Assembly (NCBI GenBank): GCA_026168455.1
Contig: CM047425.1
Location: forward strand, 90,461,580 to 90,525,579
DNA length: 64,000 nucleotides
Origin: Theocolax elegans
Taxonomy: Eukaryota > Arthropoda > Insecta > Hymenoptera > Cerocephalidae
Direction: 5' to 3'
In this document: one piece after another, positions 1 to 13,043 of the stretch
Numbering within the stretch: position 1 is the stretch's first letter
How the letters are laid out: each line of letters begins with the position of its first letter
The notes under the pieces: generated by a model
What the model was told of the DNA's origin: nothing
The model's database searches: none
The model's input: the letters and a program-made list of their open reading frames with translations, nothing else
Position numbers and translations under genes: made by a program

Positions 1-3000
1 ACTAGTCGTGATCGAGCAACGACACCGAGATCGTATCTACAGTATGATAACATTACTGATCTGGTTGATTATTCACCAGATCGTTTCATATTCTACTGGA
101 TCAAACATTTTAATTTAAACTTTACACTTTTTTTAATAGAAAAGAAAGAAAAATTTAACTAATTTCTACTGAACAATTAATACAACTTTTACATGAATTT
201 CGTATACTTTTTTAACGTATATATTCTTTACTAAATGTTATTTGTATAGATAGAAAATATATGTTATTTGCAAATTGACAAAATAATTGCAAGCGCGAAA
301 ATAAAAAGTGGTTAATTAATTAACCAATACAAAATTTTGTCGTAAAAAAGAAAAATAATATATACAGAGATTCGTAAAAAGGCAGGGGAAATTGTCGTCA
401 GAGCATTTTTAATGCGGAAGTTAAAAGCCAAGTGACTTTGATTAATCGCAGGTGTCTTCTTTCTTAATTGCTCGTTAAACGATTCCAAGCAGAAACATTC
501 TTCTGACATTTTTCATCTCCGGGTGCTTCACGCTCGAAAGTATAAAAGTTTAAAGAAAAAAATAATAAGAAAGGTGTAAAAGGGCGAATAAGTAAAACAG
601 ACACAAGGGATAAAAAGAATTTTTCTATCGGAGTTACGCGGCACGTAGATAAGTCGGAAAATGCCCGCGCGCGCGCGCGTTCAAGCCAACTCTGTCACTG
701 GTCATTATCCGCGGTAATTGCGGTTAATTTGTTCGGAGAAACCGGCGCAATATAGCGAGCAAATACACGGATGCACACGCAAGAGGGGCCCTGGGCTAAT
801 CTGTTTAACATCCACGTTCGGATTAAACCATTAGCCGCGTCGCCTCTTGTCTCGCGCGCGTCCTCTCTCGTTCGCCCTTCTCGGCCTCCTCTAATTGTGT
901 CCACCCGAAATTCACCAGCACTAACTCAATCCTCTTCGCCTCTGCTTCGAATTTACCCGACGAAACGAGAGAGTCCGGACTTCGATGAGCTATAGATTCG
1001 ATCCCATCTATCTTTATTTGACCAGCTACGGTTTTACAATTTTTTCCTTTGTTTTATTTTTTATAAAAAAAAAAATCGAATCGTTACTTTTGATCGTGTT
1101 CCTCAGATAAGTCAGTTAGTAATAGCCATGCTAAATATTGGAACGTATCTTGTACGAAAATTACCATACACAAGTTTTTATGAAATTTAAGGATAGTTTT
1201 TTTTAATGAAAAATTATATACATTCACTTATTGAATTTTAATCGATTTCACATTTTTAAATTAATTATTTCCACATTCATCTCTTAAGAGATAATTAAAA
1301 TTTATAAATATTTTTTGAGAGGAAAATAATATTTATACAAAAAAAATAATTAATTTAATCACACATTATACTCCTAAATGAGTAAAAGATAAGAGGTTTG
1401 TTAAAAAAATGTAATCGTAGATGTAATTTAATGTAACATCAAGAATTTCTCTTGGATGCAATTGCCTAAAATTTATATATCCGCTGGCAGTAAGATTCGA
1501 ATTTTCCCACAATATAATAATTTATGTGTTTGATGAAAAAAAACTGAAATAATTTACAAGACGGAGTGTTATTAGTGGTATTACTTGCAATTAGCACGCA
1601 AGCGAAACAAGTAGAACTGGATGAATACATATTTTGTATGCATCCAGCAAGGATTGTTCAATTTGGGGTGGCGTAATTGAAGAATTGTGTGACATCCGGT
1701 AACTAAATGCCTGACGTCCAGGTTGGCTTAGGTGCAAGGCACATTTAGAGCCAGCAAACTGCATTAATGAAACAACAGCAGTGTACCGGGAGGGTAATTG
1801 CCTCGGCATCGGCAGCATCGGAATGCCGATTTATGCATTAACGGGGCGAGCTCCCTCCGAGATAAATGATAATTCGCGATAATTACCCCGATCGCAAATC
1901 ATCGTCGCCTCGGTTTTTCACGTCTATCTTACCTTACCTCTTGCCTCTTTCCTTTCTCCGTGCCCTTATCCCGCCTTGAGCCATTACGTAGGCGTGTGAC
2001 TGTGAGTGTGCAGCGTCTGTGCGCGCATGCATATAAGACAGGAGACTATAAACGCGCTCACGGTGATGCTAAATTCCGATTCACTGCACTCGGCAATTAG
2101 CTCTGCTAATTAATTCTCTACGGAGTATACACGGAGAACGATCGATCCGAGAGAGTTGCAAGACAGAACACGGGGGCTAGCTTGTACCTCGCGCCTACAC
2201 CTATCTCCTCCTTCGTGGCTCATCTTTGCTATCTTGGTGTCAAGGACTCGTTCGTGAGACGATCCTCGAGAACTGAGGAAGGAGGAAGAGCTTCGCAGAA
2301 CAACCGTAGAAATACCCAGCGACTCTTCTACCTTCTCGTCGTCTCCATTATTGTTGGCGATGTTCGTAAACCCGTGAAATCCGGCGCTCTCTTTAGTAAG
2401 CCTCGTAATTGTTATTATACAGCTCTCCATGCATTACTCTACATTCTTTTTTTAATTTTGTTTAAATACAAACTCATTTAGTCTCGCTGTACTTGTAATC
2501 ATTTTTTCATTTTAATTAAGTTTTTTTTTAATCCGCGTTTCTATCCTCTTAATCATACACTTTCCGATGTTTTCTTTCATTTCATGTTATATTATTTATT
2601 ATGTTATTTTTACTACACAGCTACTCCATACATTTACCCAATAATTTTTTTTAATTAAAATCGTTATAGTAATTTTACGGATAAACTTTATAATACGCAA
2701 CAAAGCATTTCTACGTGATTTTTATCAATATTTCTACACAGAAAAACTAATTTTTTCTTAATATTTGATTAATTGTAAGAAAAAATATCAATTACTAAAA
2801 TAAAAGATAAAAGTAGATGCGCGTAAATAACAGTTAAGAATGTTACATTTAACTGAAACTTTACTACTCCGCATCTTTAAGAAGAAGAATAAGATAAAAT
2901 TAAATTGTGATAGAGTATAATTTTTATCTAAATTATAGTTTTGTAGTTGCACTTAAAATAGTGGCAAAGAAAACACTAAAATTTTCGCTCTAACCGAAAC

Positions 3001-3573
3001 TACGGTGTTTAATGCACCAAAGAAGATTTTTAAATATTTTTAATTATCTACGTATACAATCTTTTTTATTGTGTGATATAATTACCGTGATAGAATATAA
3101 AAGAAAATGTTAATACATGACACATCAGAACTAATCGACCAACATATTATTTTAGACTTTTTACCTTACTGTTTCACTATTTTAATTCTCGCTTCAAACT
3201 ACGGTAAAATTTAAAATTCTACATATTCAAATTGTTATCAAGATTTATTCAAATTTCTACTCATATTTCGCGAAAATAAGGTTGGCGCAGATGAACACCA
3301 CATTTTGGTATTCCGCATGGGGTCAAGTGTTTTGATACTCGAAAAGGTTAATACCACCCACAATGTACATCGTTTGCATGTTTGAAAAAATCAGCATAAT
3401 CGCAATTTTAACGTTAAAAAGCTCGAAGCAGAGTTAAGATGCATTTACTTAACCCTCGAGAATCGGGAAGAATCGTAATTGTAACACTTTTAACGTTAAA
3501 AGTCTGAAAGAAGGGCGAGAGAATCTCCTTGGTAGATTTATTGAAATGGATAGAGAATGGGGTGTGGAGGTAG

Positions 3574-3614
<41 letters not shown>
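3574..3614. repeat. (GA)n microsatellite
   Basis: About 40 bp of GA repeat with a few A interruptions. On the minus strand it creates an LSLSLS-type frame that is not a gene. Confidence 0.9.
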
Positions 3615-3615
<1 letters not shown>

Positions 3616-3788
3616 AATGGGAGGGGGCATATGGAAGCCAAGAGGAAAGGGTAACGACACGGCGGGACAGAGCGGAAGAAATTAGCGAGCGAGAAGGAAC
3701 ATATAGATCGTGAGAAAAGGACGAGAACGAGACCGTGAAAACGAAGAAGTGAGAGGGCCAAGATAGAAAAGTAGAGGGACTCTACAAT

Positions 3789-3826
3789 GAAGGAAGGAAG
3801 GAAGGAAGGAAGGAAGGAAGGAAAGG
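3789..3826. repeat. (GAAG)n microsatellite
   Basis: Nine or so GAAG/AAGG units follow a GA-rich stretch. An open frame beginning here merely reads the repeat. Confidence 0.9.
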
Positions 3827-3992
3827 AGCGCGTTGGAGGGATAGAAGAAAGGAGACGAGCTTATCTCATTATCCGTGCCGGGCGAACGGTGTCGCTAATA
3901 GGGAACCTAGGGCGCGAGCGAGGAAAGAAGCGTCGCCATTTCACTGCCAATTTTTCTTGTCTGCTAAGCGGAAAATTATGTTCGTTTTGCCT

Positions 3993-4130
3993 TCGCCCCC
4001 CCTTCCTCACTCCTACACCTCTCCTACACCCCCGAGACCCCCACTCGTGCCTTCTACTCCTCAACCCCTCCCCCGCCTCTCACTCTCTTGCTTTCTTTTT
4101 CACCCCTCCCCCTCCTTTTAAGCCGTCCAA
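3993..4130. repeat. Polypyrimidine tract with clustered C-runs
   Basis: Runs of 4-7 cytosines recur (for example near 3996-4002, 4029-4033, 4038-4042 and 4064-4075, and around 4102-4113) in a C/T-only context. The complementary strand therefore meets the pattern for a G-quadruplex. Confidence 0.75.
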
Positions 4131-7020
4131 GACGTGCTCTCTGGCTTTTTTATTCTCGGCCGTCAAGCCCTCTAGCCTAGAGACGCGATAGATGCGACGT
4201 ATATATTCCTCCTGTGCGAGGACCGTAATGAACTAAGGGAGAAAATTGCCCTAAGAATTATCCATTGGGTAAAGTAATTCGGTGGATTTTAATAACTTTC
4301 TAAGAAGTGTTTCTTTTCCTTTTTTATAAATCTCAGTGCTGTAATAACCAAACGATACTTTCTTTATTCAAAAAAAATTTGTGCCAGCTTACTCTATTGT
4401 TTGAAAAGTCATGACGACGTAAACGTTCAATATATTTATTTGATATAGTTTAAATAAAGTACAAAACTTAAGTGTAGATTTAAGTTTTAGTTAAATAATT
4501 AATAAAGAATTTTATTAATTATTATTTAAAGAACTACCAGTTTTTTTTAAATTAATAAGCGCTATTTGAATAGCATTTAAGTAGATCATGCGTTATTCAT
4601 TTGTCGCGAGAGGCTAATTACTGAAGTATTCCTAGGGGAATTCTTGAGAATCTTTCAGTAATCTCTAATAGTTTTATAGTTCTCTAATAATCTTTAGGAT
4701 TTCTTCAGGGAAAATAATTGTTCAAACACAGAAAATTTCATGGAGTACTAAATAATTCTTAGGATTACCAAATTTCTTTAGATTACTAATGAATACTTCG
4801 CAGTATTGTACAATATTTGAATATAATATACACTTGGCACTTAACTATATATATCTTCAATGTATATGAAGTAAATTCGCCTCGCTTCCTTAAATTTGTT
4901 GTAGTTATTATTTTGTTATTTTGACGCTTTACAAAAGTTACGTTGGAAGTGATATTTATATTGTACTTCAACGAAGAACTTCGACATAAGCAATAATTTG
5001 TCATTATTCCTTGTTTATTTGATACTTTAGTTAATATAAAACTATATTATTTATAAAGTCACTTTATTACATTTTTAATTAATTTTTAATTAATTTTTAA
5101 TAAAATAATAATTTTAAGTAATGTATTAGAATATCGCAGTATTTCATCTGAAATCACTAGTATTCCATAAGAATACATCTGTACTCTTTTAAGTCCACAA
5201 TTCATTTGCCGAAAATTCATTATGTTGCTAAAATTTTGTATTAATAGATATAGTATTCTTTTGAAAATAAAACCACATTTATTTAGGCAATAATCTTACA
5301 AATAACTTCTCTGCCAGTTGTACTTGATTACCAATTCAGACAGTTATCAATTTTAACAAATATCGACTTTGGAGGTTTCCAAATGCATTTACATTTTATC
5401 TATATATACATGAATTTAAAATATGTGGATTTATTTTAATAATAGTAGTGGCTTCATGTAATAATCAAAAAGTATAATATTTCAGCTGTAAATGTATTTT
5501 TGAGTTAATATTTACTTAATAATTTAATGTACATTATGGTTGTTTCGTATAAAAGAATACATTAAAATTAAATGCTTACAATTAATGGATATCTAAAATA
5601 CACTGTAATAAAATAGGTTGCATTTAAAATAAACCCAATTCCAATACTTTATTCCACAAAATTATTTACTAACGTGATTTAATGAAATTTTATTGCACTT
5701 ACATTAACAATGTTAATTTGAATATAACAGCACTCTATTTAAGTCTTAATACGTATGTACGATTTCGAACATCTCTTAATGAAATTTAATTTTTAAATTA
5801 ATTAATTTTTCATGTTATTTAATAATATTCGCAGTAATAATTGCGTTATTTATTATACAACAACATTACAACAGTTTAAATTGAGGATTTTTTTATACTG
5901 ATATAAAATCAATTTTCTCTCTCAAACGAATCAACCAAGCCGGCTACTCTATCAATAATTATTTACGAGATTAAAAAATTAAAAACTACTTTCCCTACAT
6001 CGTATCTTTAATAAAAGAAAATGTATCTTAAATATATATTGTACTGTAAATCTTATTTTTCATTTCACATGTTTATTCCGAGTATATTATTCAACCAAGT
6101 TGATTGTTATTTATCACGTTTGCGTAGTAATCTCCTCTCGTTTCTTTGTACTAAAAATTAATTATTCAACGGCGTATCACAGTGTGGGTTTCGCCAAAGT
6201 CCCGAACGTATTGTTCGCTGAATCTCCTCGGAGAGAAGTGACCAGGGGGCTTGGTGACCAAGTAAAAACATTGTTTTCCGTTGGAAATTAATTTTTCTTT
6301 ATTTTTAAACGTTCCAAGATTAAAAACAAAATTATTTATTAAAAATTCCGCGAAGCCAATATATGCAAAAGCTGTTTGCCTGATTTTTATAACCGACGCA
6401 GGTATCAACTCAGGCTGGCCTCATTCTAGAGTGCCCATAAAAGGGAATTTCATCGTGGATCGATTCTCTTGGAATAATAGACATTACTTTGTTGTTTGGT
6501 CAAAATATGTGGAATATCCTATAGTGTACCTTACAGATTTTTCACCTATCTTTTTTTATTTTTATATGTTAAGAGATTTTGTCTCGTTAGTAAAACCCGA
6601 TGAGAGAATCGTATTTAAACGACCCAAGGAGAATAAAGTATGGTCGTGCGAAGGCGGAGTTATAAATGTTCTCTTCGAGCTCTCTGTTATTTTCTCTTGT
6701 ACCTTTGCTTACTCGAAGCTCATGTGTATTTAAGTAACCGCTGATGTATGTGCGACAGGATTTTGATTGGGAACCATTTCTTCGTTATATGCAACTCCAT
6801 CGAATTACTTTTTCCCGCGCATTGTATAAACAAATGTTATGCAAAATTTTACGTTACTGTTATTTTTAGCATTGATAAATATGCTGCATTCAATACCGGC
6901 TCTGTATAATTGTGATATTGTTTAAAATAACTGTTTCCTCGCTTTAAGCCTACGAATAATGTAAATACGAACGGTACGCACAACGTAACACTGTTTCCAA
7001 TTATTTTTTTACATTTCAAA

Positions 7021-7047
7021 GAGAAAGAGAGAGAGAGAGAGAGAGAG
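7021..7047. repeat. (GA)n microsatellite
   Basis: A run of GA dinucleotides, with one GAAAGA interruption at the left, in AT-rich spacer. Confidence 0.9.
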
Positions 7048-9170
7048 TTGTTAAAACATTTCTTTTGTTACCTCATTAAAATTCTCTTACAAAATTTTGT
7101 GGAAAAATCCACAGCGTTGTGTAGTCGATCATGTTACATCTTTACTAGACACTGACACGTCGTCCTATAACAAAGATAAGTTACGTCTTTCTTTCCTCTG
7201 GTTTGTTCACTAACAGTATTACTTTAATCCCTTCGGGGTTAGCGCATTTCGTATGATTTATGGATCTTAGATGATGGAAGAAAACAATAAATTTATATAA
7301 CTTAAAAGCAAGAGATAAATCTGCTAAACTCTAAAAACTCGTTATTATTTATTTTGTTTAACTCAATAGAGTAATCGGCACTTAGGATGCCACAATTTTT
7401 CATTAGAAACAATATGTGTATTTCTTGCGGTTATACAAGATGTAGCGTATTTTCTTTTTGTTTCATATTTGAACAGCATAAATTATAAAAATTAAAAAAA
7501 AACAGAGCACTATACGATATTAAATGAGACTAGGGAATCAACAATTATCAAAAAATTGTCTTATATATTGTTAGACTTGAAATATGATTGACCTGAAATT
7601 GGAGCAAATCTTAGGTAATCCTCATTAAAAAGACTTATACATCTCAAGTTGCGAAGATAGGAAAACCGCATAAAAGCTCTTTAGTATAGGATATTGGAAA
7701 AGCTTCAGTTTGCGCGAGATAGTGTAATGTGTTATAAAAGAAAGTAACCTATCTAAAAGACATTTCCGTAATTACATTTGCTTTTATAAAAGCGCATTAT
7801 TGCATTTCCCACGCAAACATAAAAAAGGAATAATAATATGCACGAGGTAAGCGTCTTTGCATGTAGGTGCGCGTGTTGATGAATTAATGATATTTTTTCA
7901 ATTGAAATATACGCATAAAATTAATATGTACTAGTATGACAATTCAATATCGCGTGCATGAAATAATCTGATGCATTGTCTCGCTTTACAAATTGCAAAC
8001 TCATTAATTGTGTATATATTTATACGTATATATGCGTATTTCCAGGTGCGGCCAGGGGCGCACACACACACGCATACTCTTGACGGCCGTCGTCAAAAGT
8101 AAACATAACGGGTCAACATCGCGGTAGCCCTTATTCACCTAACTCATTATTTTGCGGACAGCCCGGTAGTGTTTCAATTACGAGTCAAGTGTCTACTCAA
8201 GTAGGCCATCATAAAAATGCGAAAGGAAAGGACTGAAGACCTTGCTGAAGACGCTCGGTGCAAGACAAAGAATAGACTAGCGTGCAAATTGTATAAAAAT
8301 AAACAAAATTAGAACACAAACATAACGTTTTTTTTATTGTAATTAATTATTATATACCACTATCAATATCTAGTTTATAGGCAAATGCCTAGAGACCGAT
8401 TTTTCAATGTTACAGAGAGAGTTGTAAACAAAAAATAATTTTCCTAAAAGTAAATATATTGCTCAATTAAAAGTTCACATAATAATTCGATCTTCGCGTT
8501 AATTCCGTTTCGGTAGATATAAACTTCTATCTAGTTTCAACCGTAGCCATTTATATTGCGAACGTATAGATGCAAGAGCACTGCGAGATCAGCCCAATAG
8601 TTTTAGAGATATATAATCGCACAACTTGAAAAATATTGTCTCTAGAAAAAGGCGTTCAAACTTTCCCTGCCTTCTACATATCACCTGATAGATATAACAG
8701 TAATTTATGTAATCATTTTTTATAAAAATAGCTAACTTTATATTATTTAGAATGATAAATTGACCTCTTCGGTATTTTATAAAAGTTTCCATAATTCTTG
8801 CACGATTACGGTGTAACTGTGCGATGGGAATTTGAGTAATTTGCTTGTAGGAAAAATAAGGAAAACCATATATCGAATGGAAGAAATAAAGAATAATGAA
8901 AAATGATTAAAACTAATCGATTAACTGGATTTTTATCATATTTCTCGGGAGATTAAATGACGAAAGGGAATAGTTGTTCAAGATTGAGTGTCACCTGATG
9001 GTAAGTAATTAGGTAGAAAAGTGGTAACACAAAGACTGATCGAATTAGAGAGAAAAAGGACGATAGCGATAGTTGGAAATAGAAGCGGAAGTCCTCATTC
9101 AGTCTAGTGTAATGTATATACAGTAGAATTCGAACTCCCATTCTCTTAGGTAAGAGTGGACTTTACTTAC

Positions 9171-9270
9171 CGAGGTCTGGCGATAAACTTCCGGCGCAGC
9201 CTGGGTAGGTTATACGCGTGCATCGAAAGTCCCCCGCAAAAAGAGAGAGCAAGTAAGTTCCGCGCCCACT
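9171..9270 (-). other. Candidate internal exon within the mannosidase intron
   Basis: On the minus strand a 100-nt segment is bounded by a good acceptor (CTGCTCCCCTACAG|AGTG, exon start 9270) and a consensus donor (CCTCG|GTAAGTAAAG, exon end 9171). It is GC-rich, and two of its three frames are open. Spliced in phase 0 from the mannosidase exon it would not give the conserved mannosidase catalytic start, so it is not the expected second exon. It could be an alternative exon, a non-coding exon of another transcript, or a chance pair of sites. The plus strand is also open here. Confidence 0.17.
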
Positions 9271-9423
9271 CTGTAGGGGAGCAGGCGTGTGAGTTGTGTA
9301 CTACGAGTGCGAAAGAACGATTGTTGCATGAGGAAGATAGGGAAGCTACGCCAAGTTATTGTTACGTCAGGAAGTTCAGGGTTGCGTGTAAATGACCGTG
9401 GCCATTAAGATAAGCCTCTCGTC

Positions 9424-9450
9424 CTCTCTCTCTCTCTCTCTCTCTCTCTC
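9424..9450. repeat. (CT)n microsatellite
   Basis: An uninterrupted CT repeat inside the GC-richer island at 9.15-9.50 kb. Confidence 0.9.
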
Positions 9451-9500
9451 GCACGTTCGTTCGCGGTGCTCAATCTTCCAGATAGTGCAGCGTGAGTGGC

Positions 9501-11231
9501 CTATAAGATGAGCGTGCAAACGGCCGGTTTATAATCTATGAAATTTCGCTACAATTAAGTCAAGGATCTTATCCAACCTAGTGAACTACGCAGACTGCTG
9601 CGAAGGAACGAGAGAGCCAAAATTTCAACAAAAAATTGAGCGGAACCTGTACTTTAGACTTCGATGTGAATGCCTGTAACGCTCTATTTATCGGTAATGA
9701 TTTTACTTGTGTGCGTTTACAAAGCGTTTAATCGATCGATCATTAGTCGGCGAGAACTAATTTCTAAGAAATTGCGTTCACTTGGACTAAACAAATTTTA
9801 TTATCATCTATATATTTAAAAAATTCATTGTCCATATTTCAATAAAATTAATATTTAAAATATTTTATTTTATTGTATTCTCTCATTTAGTTATTTATTG
9901 TTTACGTTTTTCACTTTTGGTTTTGAAGTATATTTAACTAAATTGGTTTATCGGTTAGTTAGACGGAAAGCTTACTCGCAGTACTTGAACCTCTTATCGC
10001 TAACTCATTTAGGTCATCTAATCTATTAGAGCTTTTCAATTCTAAAACAACAATTAAAACCCGTACAATTTTAATTTCAAATTTTTTATGACGAACAACA
10101 AATGATTTATCAATCTTCGAATGACGTATAATAATAAAAAAAAGAACTGAAAATGAATTATTAACCGAAGAAACTTAAGCTTAACGATAATTGATCTACC
10201 TTGTGACAATTGTGAAAATATAGATACCCGAGTATCTAGTTACACGAAGAATATTCTATTACAGCGGAATACCTTTTCCCGAAACCATTAGTTGGAATGA
10301 TGCAACAAGCAGTAGACATAAGTGCATGGTATTTAAAGCGAGCTATCAGGAAACATAGATAAGATTAAAGTAGTTCGAATTCTTAATTAAGAGGTAAGCA
10401 ACTAATACATTCGAGCAATTCTGGACGAAAATGTTTAACGAACTAACACTAACGACAAACAATCTACTTTGAAGAAACGTTCATTAACATGGAAATGATT
10501 ATACCGAACAGTATGCATACTGCAAACAATGTAATACTTTAAATAAAGTAAGCGATGCTTCCCATTTTGATAGCCGTTGTAGTGTATGGAAATGATGATT
10601 GCGAGGAAACGATCGAAAGGGAAACTTAAAGAATCGAAGACCATTAAGAATGAACTCCGGGTTAAGAACGCAGGATTAAGGATCCTTTAGATAGTAAATC
10701 AAATTTAATAATTTATTGAAGGATACTCGAATATCGGAGAAATAATTCATTCAATCATTATTAATAGTACTTATTGTATGAGATCAAATAACTTAATAAA
10801 ATATCGTACAAAAATTTAGGTAACTATAATACTAAAATAATTAAATTGACAAAGGTTACTGGACTTAAAGTTATGTGGGTAATAAATATCTTTCGCCTGA
10901 AAAATTAATGTTTGAAAATAAGTGAATGTGAATTATATTTATATAAATGTATAAGTAGATACATCTATCGATCCAACTGTTATCGCGGAACGTTGACTAA
11001 TGCGATACGGTAGTTGTAGTTTAGCTTACTGGGGGACTACGACAGGCAACAGTAAGCATTCTGCGAAATTTTTTAAATCTCTTCAAATATGTAGAGACAT
11101 GCATTTGGCCTTATAAAACATGTACTGTTTTTCTTCTTTTAAAAATCAATATTTTCCTGATATTCTCTCTCCTCTTCCCTCTCCATCCGTGTGCATATAT
11201 ATCTATGCCTATATCTATATCTATGTATATG

Positions 11232-11263
<32 letters not shown>

Positions 11264-12193
11264 GATGAACGTATACATAGATATAACGTCAGATGATATT
11301 CTTTTGTAAAGGCATCCCTGATCTCGCTCAGAGCTTATGAAAACAGTTTTCAATAGCGAGGAAATTGAAAAGTGAATCGCGCATGCCACTGGGTATCCTG
11401 GCATTAGACCGACAATGAACTGTAGTACTTTTTTTCTATTTCCTTCTTTTTTTGCTTTTGCAATTTCATATGTATTCTTCGGTTTGAAAAGGTACGCGTG
11501 ACGCGTGAATTGCGAGAAACCGCAAATTTTTCCTCTGATTAATCTTGGTCGTTATACCTTCATTTTTATTTGATTCACTGAGCGCATTTTTACGAGTGTA
11601 GACGTAGATCGTCGTTAAATATCGGAGTGGACCTGCGCAGAGACAAACGATTCATCGATTTCCTCTCGCGTGGACCCTTTAATTTCCGCCTCCTATGGAG
11701 TGCTCCGGTGATGTCGCATCCGGACGCGTATATTTTGTACATACATATACATACTTTTATAACCTTCGTCGCAATATATCGCGTGATTCAGAACCTCGTT
11801 AAACTCGATCTAGATAATACTAGCTAACAATTAACTCGATTTTGTGGTTTCAACATTTTCTTTAAATTTTTGTTTGATTAAATTTTAAAGTTATGGCTAT
11901 GCGCCTTTGAGAGCTCTCTTAAAACTTACTAGAATTTGATTTAAAGGTTTTTATGCCTCAATTTCGTCCCTTACATAAAGACCCTCGTATAAGTATCTTT
12001 TTTAAATTAAAGGGAATCTTGAGTAGCAACTACTTTCTAACCTTACTATCGCTACGTTACGTATACATTTATTGAATAAAATAACATCAACCTTGTGGTA
12101 TTTCTTCAAATATTATTTTTTTTACTGTGCAGTTAATATTATAACGGAAATTCAAATTCCACTTGGAAGATACTATTTTAAGAGGATCCCAAA
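9501..12193. other. Presumed intron or spacer, no supported gene
   Basis: AT-rich, apart from the TA microsatellite at 11.2 kb and a small GC-richer island at 11580-11730. That island carries an open plus-strand frame without start or splice support. Confidence 0.5.
11194..11264. repeat. TA/CTATAT microsatellite
   Basis: Mixed TATATC, TATG and (TA)n units covering about 70 bp. Frames through it read IYIYIY and are artefacts. Confidence 0.85.
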
Positions 12194-12294
12194 CTCAGCA
12201 AAGTTGATGTCAATTTACTCATCTTGATACGGTTCTGTATCATATGCATAAATGAGAGTATTGAGATGGGTAGAGTGACATCAACTTTGCTGAC
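12194..12294. mobile_element. 101-bp fold-back element (MITE-like or hairpin RNA)
   Basis: Two arms of about 31 bp are inverted: CTCAGCAAAGTTGATGTCA at the left faces TGACATCAACTTTGCTGAC at the right. The match continues with several mismatches to CTCATCT/AGATGGG. Eighteen consecutive bases pair (TCAGCAAAGTTGATGTCA). The 39-bp loop carries a second hairpin, TGATAC-GGTTCT-GTATCA. No clear target-site duplication is visible. A non-autonomous DNA transposon is the simplest reading. A transcribed hairpin cannot be excluded. It lies about 540 bp downstream of the mannosidase donor, inside the presumed intron. Confidence 0.6.
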
Positions 12295-12830
12295 TCTAGA
12301 AAGTTGTTAAGATAGGAATCCAAACTTCGCATTGATAGTGCTAATGGAATCGCGCGAATGTATTTTTCGGTCGTCATTTATTGACAAAACCATATATTAC
12401 TCCTGCTTTTTTTAATGCATGTAAATTCTTACAGTTCTAAAGATACGTCAGTTTTATAACAAAGTTTTGATAAATAATGTTAAATTTAATAATTTCACAC
12501 GAATCCAATTAAAATGAACAGAAAATAACCAATTCAACAATTTTCCGATCATTATATTATTAAGTTTTTTAATAATTCTGATAATATGATAAAATATCTT
12601 TTTTCAAAAAAGTTTACAAATTTTAAAAATAAACGTATTTAAACAAATTTTAATTTGAATGTAACAAAATATCAGTATTATTTTACTTCAACAAAATAGA
12701 GTATCAAAAACCTGATATCTTTAAATTAATTTAAATGAAATCATAATAAAACTAGTATAACAATATTGAGTTTCAAGTGAAATGAAATATTCGGAACGCA
12801 TAAGCTATTTTTAATTTAATTCGAATCTAC

Positions 12831-13002
12831 CTCTTTGATTTTCTCCCTCCGCAGATGAGTAATGTCATCAAGCGACGGGTTTGGCGGTTTGATGACGTAA
12901 GGCCCGAGGATAGGTATTTCAGGTTGCGAAATAACTGGAGCAAGTGCCGCCTCGATGGGTGCATGCCTATGCCTAACATTTACAACCACTGGCCTGCGTT
13001 GC

Positions 13003-13043
<41 letters not shown>

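Larger units (their letters stand above)
1..9140. other. Presumed intron or spacer, no supported gene
   Basis: Mostly AT-rich sequence that, if the mannosidase gene continues to the left, is its long first coding intron. GC-richer islands occur at about 660-1000, 1580-1900, 1980-2430 and 3540-4200. The 1580-1900 island contains several TAATTA/ATAATT motifs among CpG-rich sequence and reads like a regulatory module rather than a gene. The 150-codon frame at 6281-6733 lacks an initial ATG and has no recognisable domain. I searched by eye for mannosidase words (AWGxNEL, DTLYIMG) on the minus strand and saw none. Confidence 0.5.

Noticed and set aside
1938..1984. Minus-strand ATG followed by 15 codons and an AG|GTAAGG donor
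   Set aside because: The peptide is a short K/R-rich reading of a purine tract. The frame is too short to distinguish from chance.
3414..3761. 115-codon minus-strand frame rich in LSLSLS
   Set aside because: It owes its length to the (GA)n microsatellite and purine-rich flanks. There is no start or splice support.
6281..6733. 150-codon plus-strand open frame, the longest in AT-rich DNA
   Set aside because: It begins with TTG rather than ATG, has no recognisable domain, and a frame of this length is only mildly unlikely by chance in 64 kb on six frames.
9125..9145. tRNA B-box-like GTTCGAATTC on the minus strand
   Set aside because: The flanking bases do not form a T-arm and no A box lies at the proper distance.
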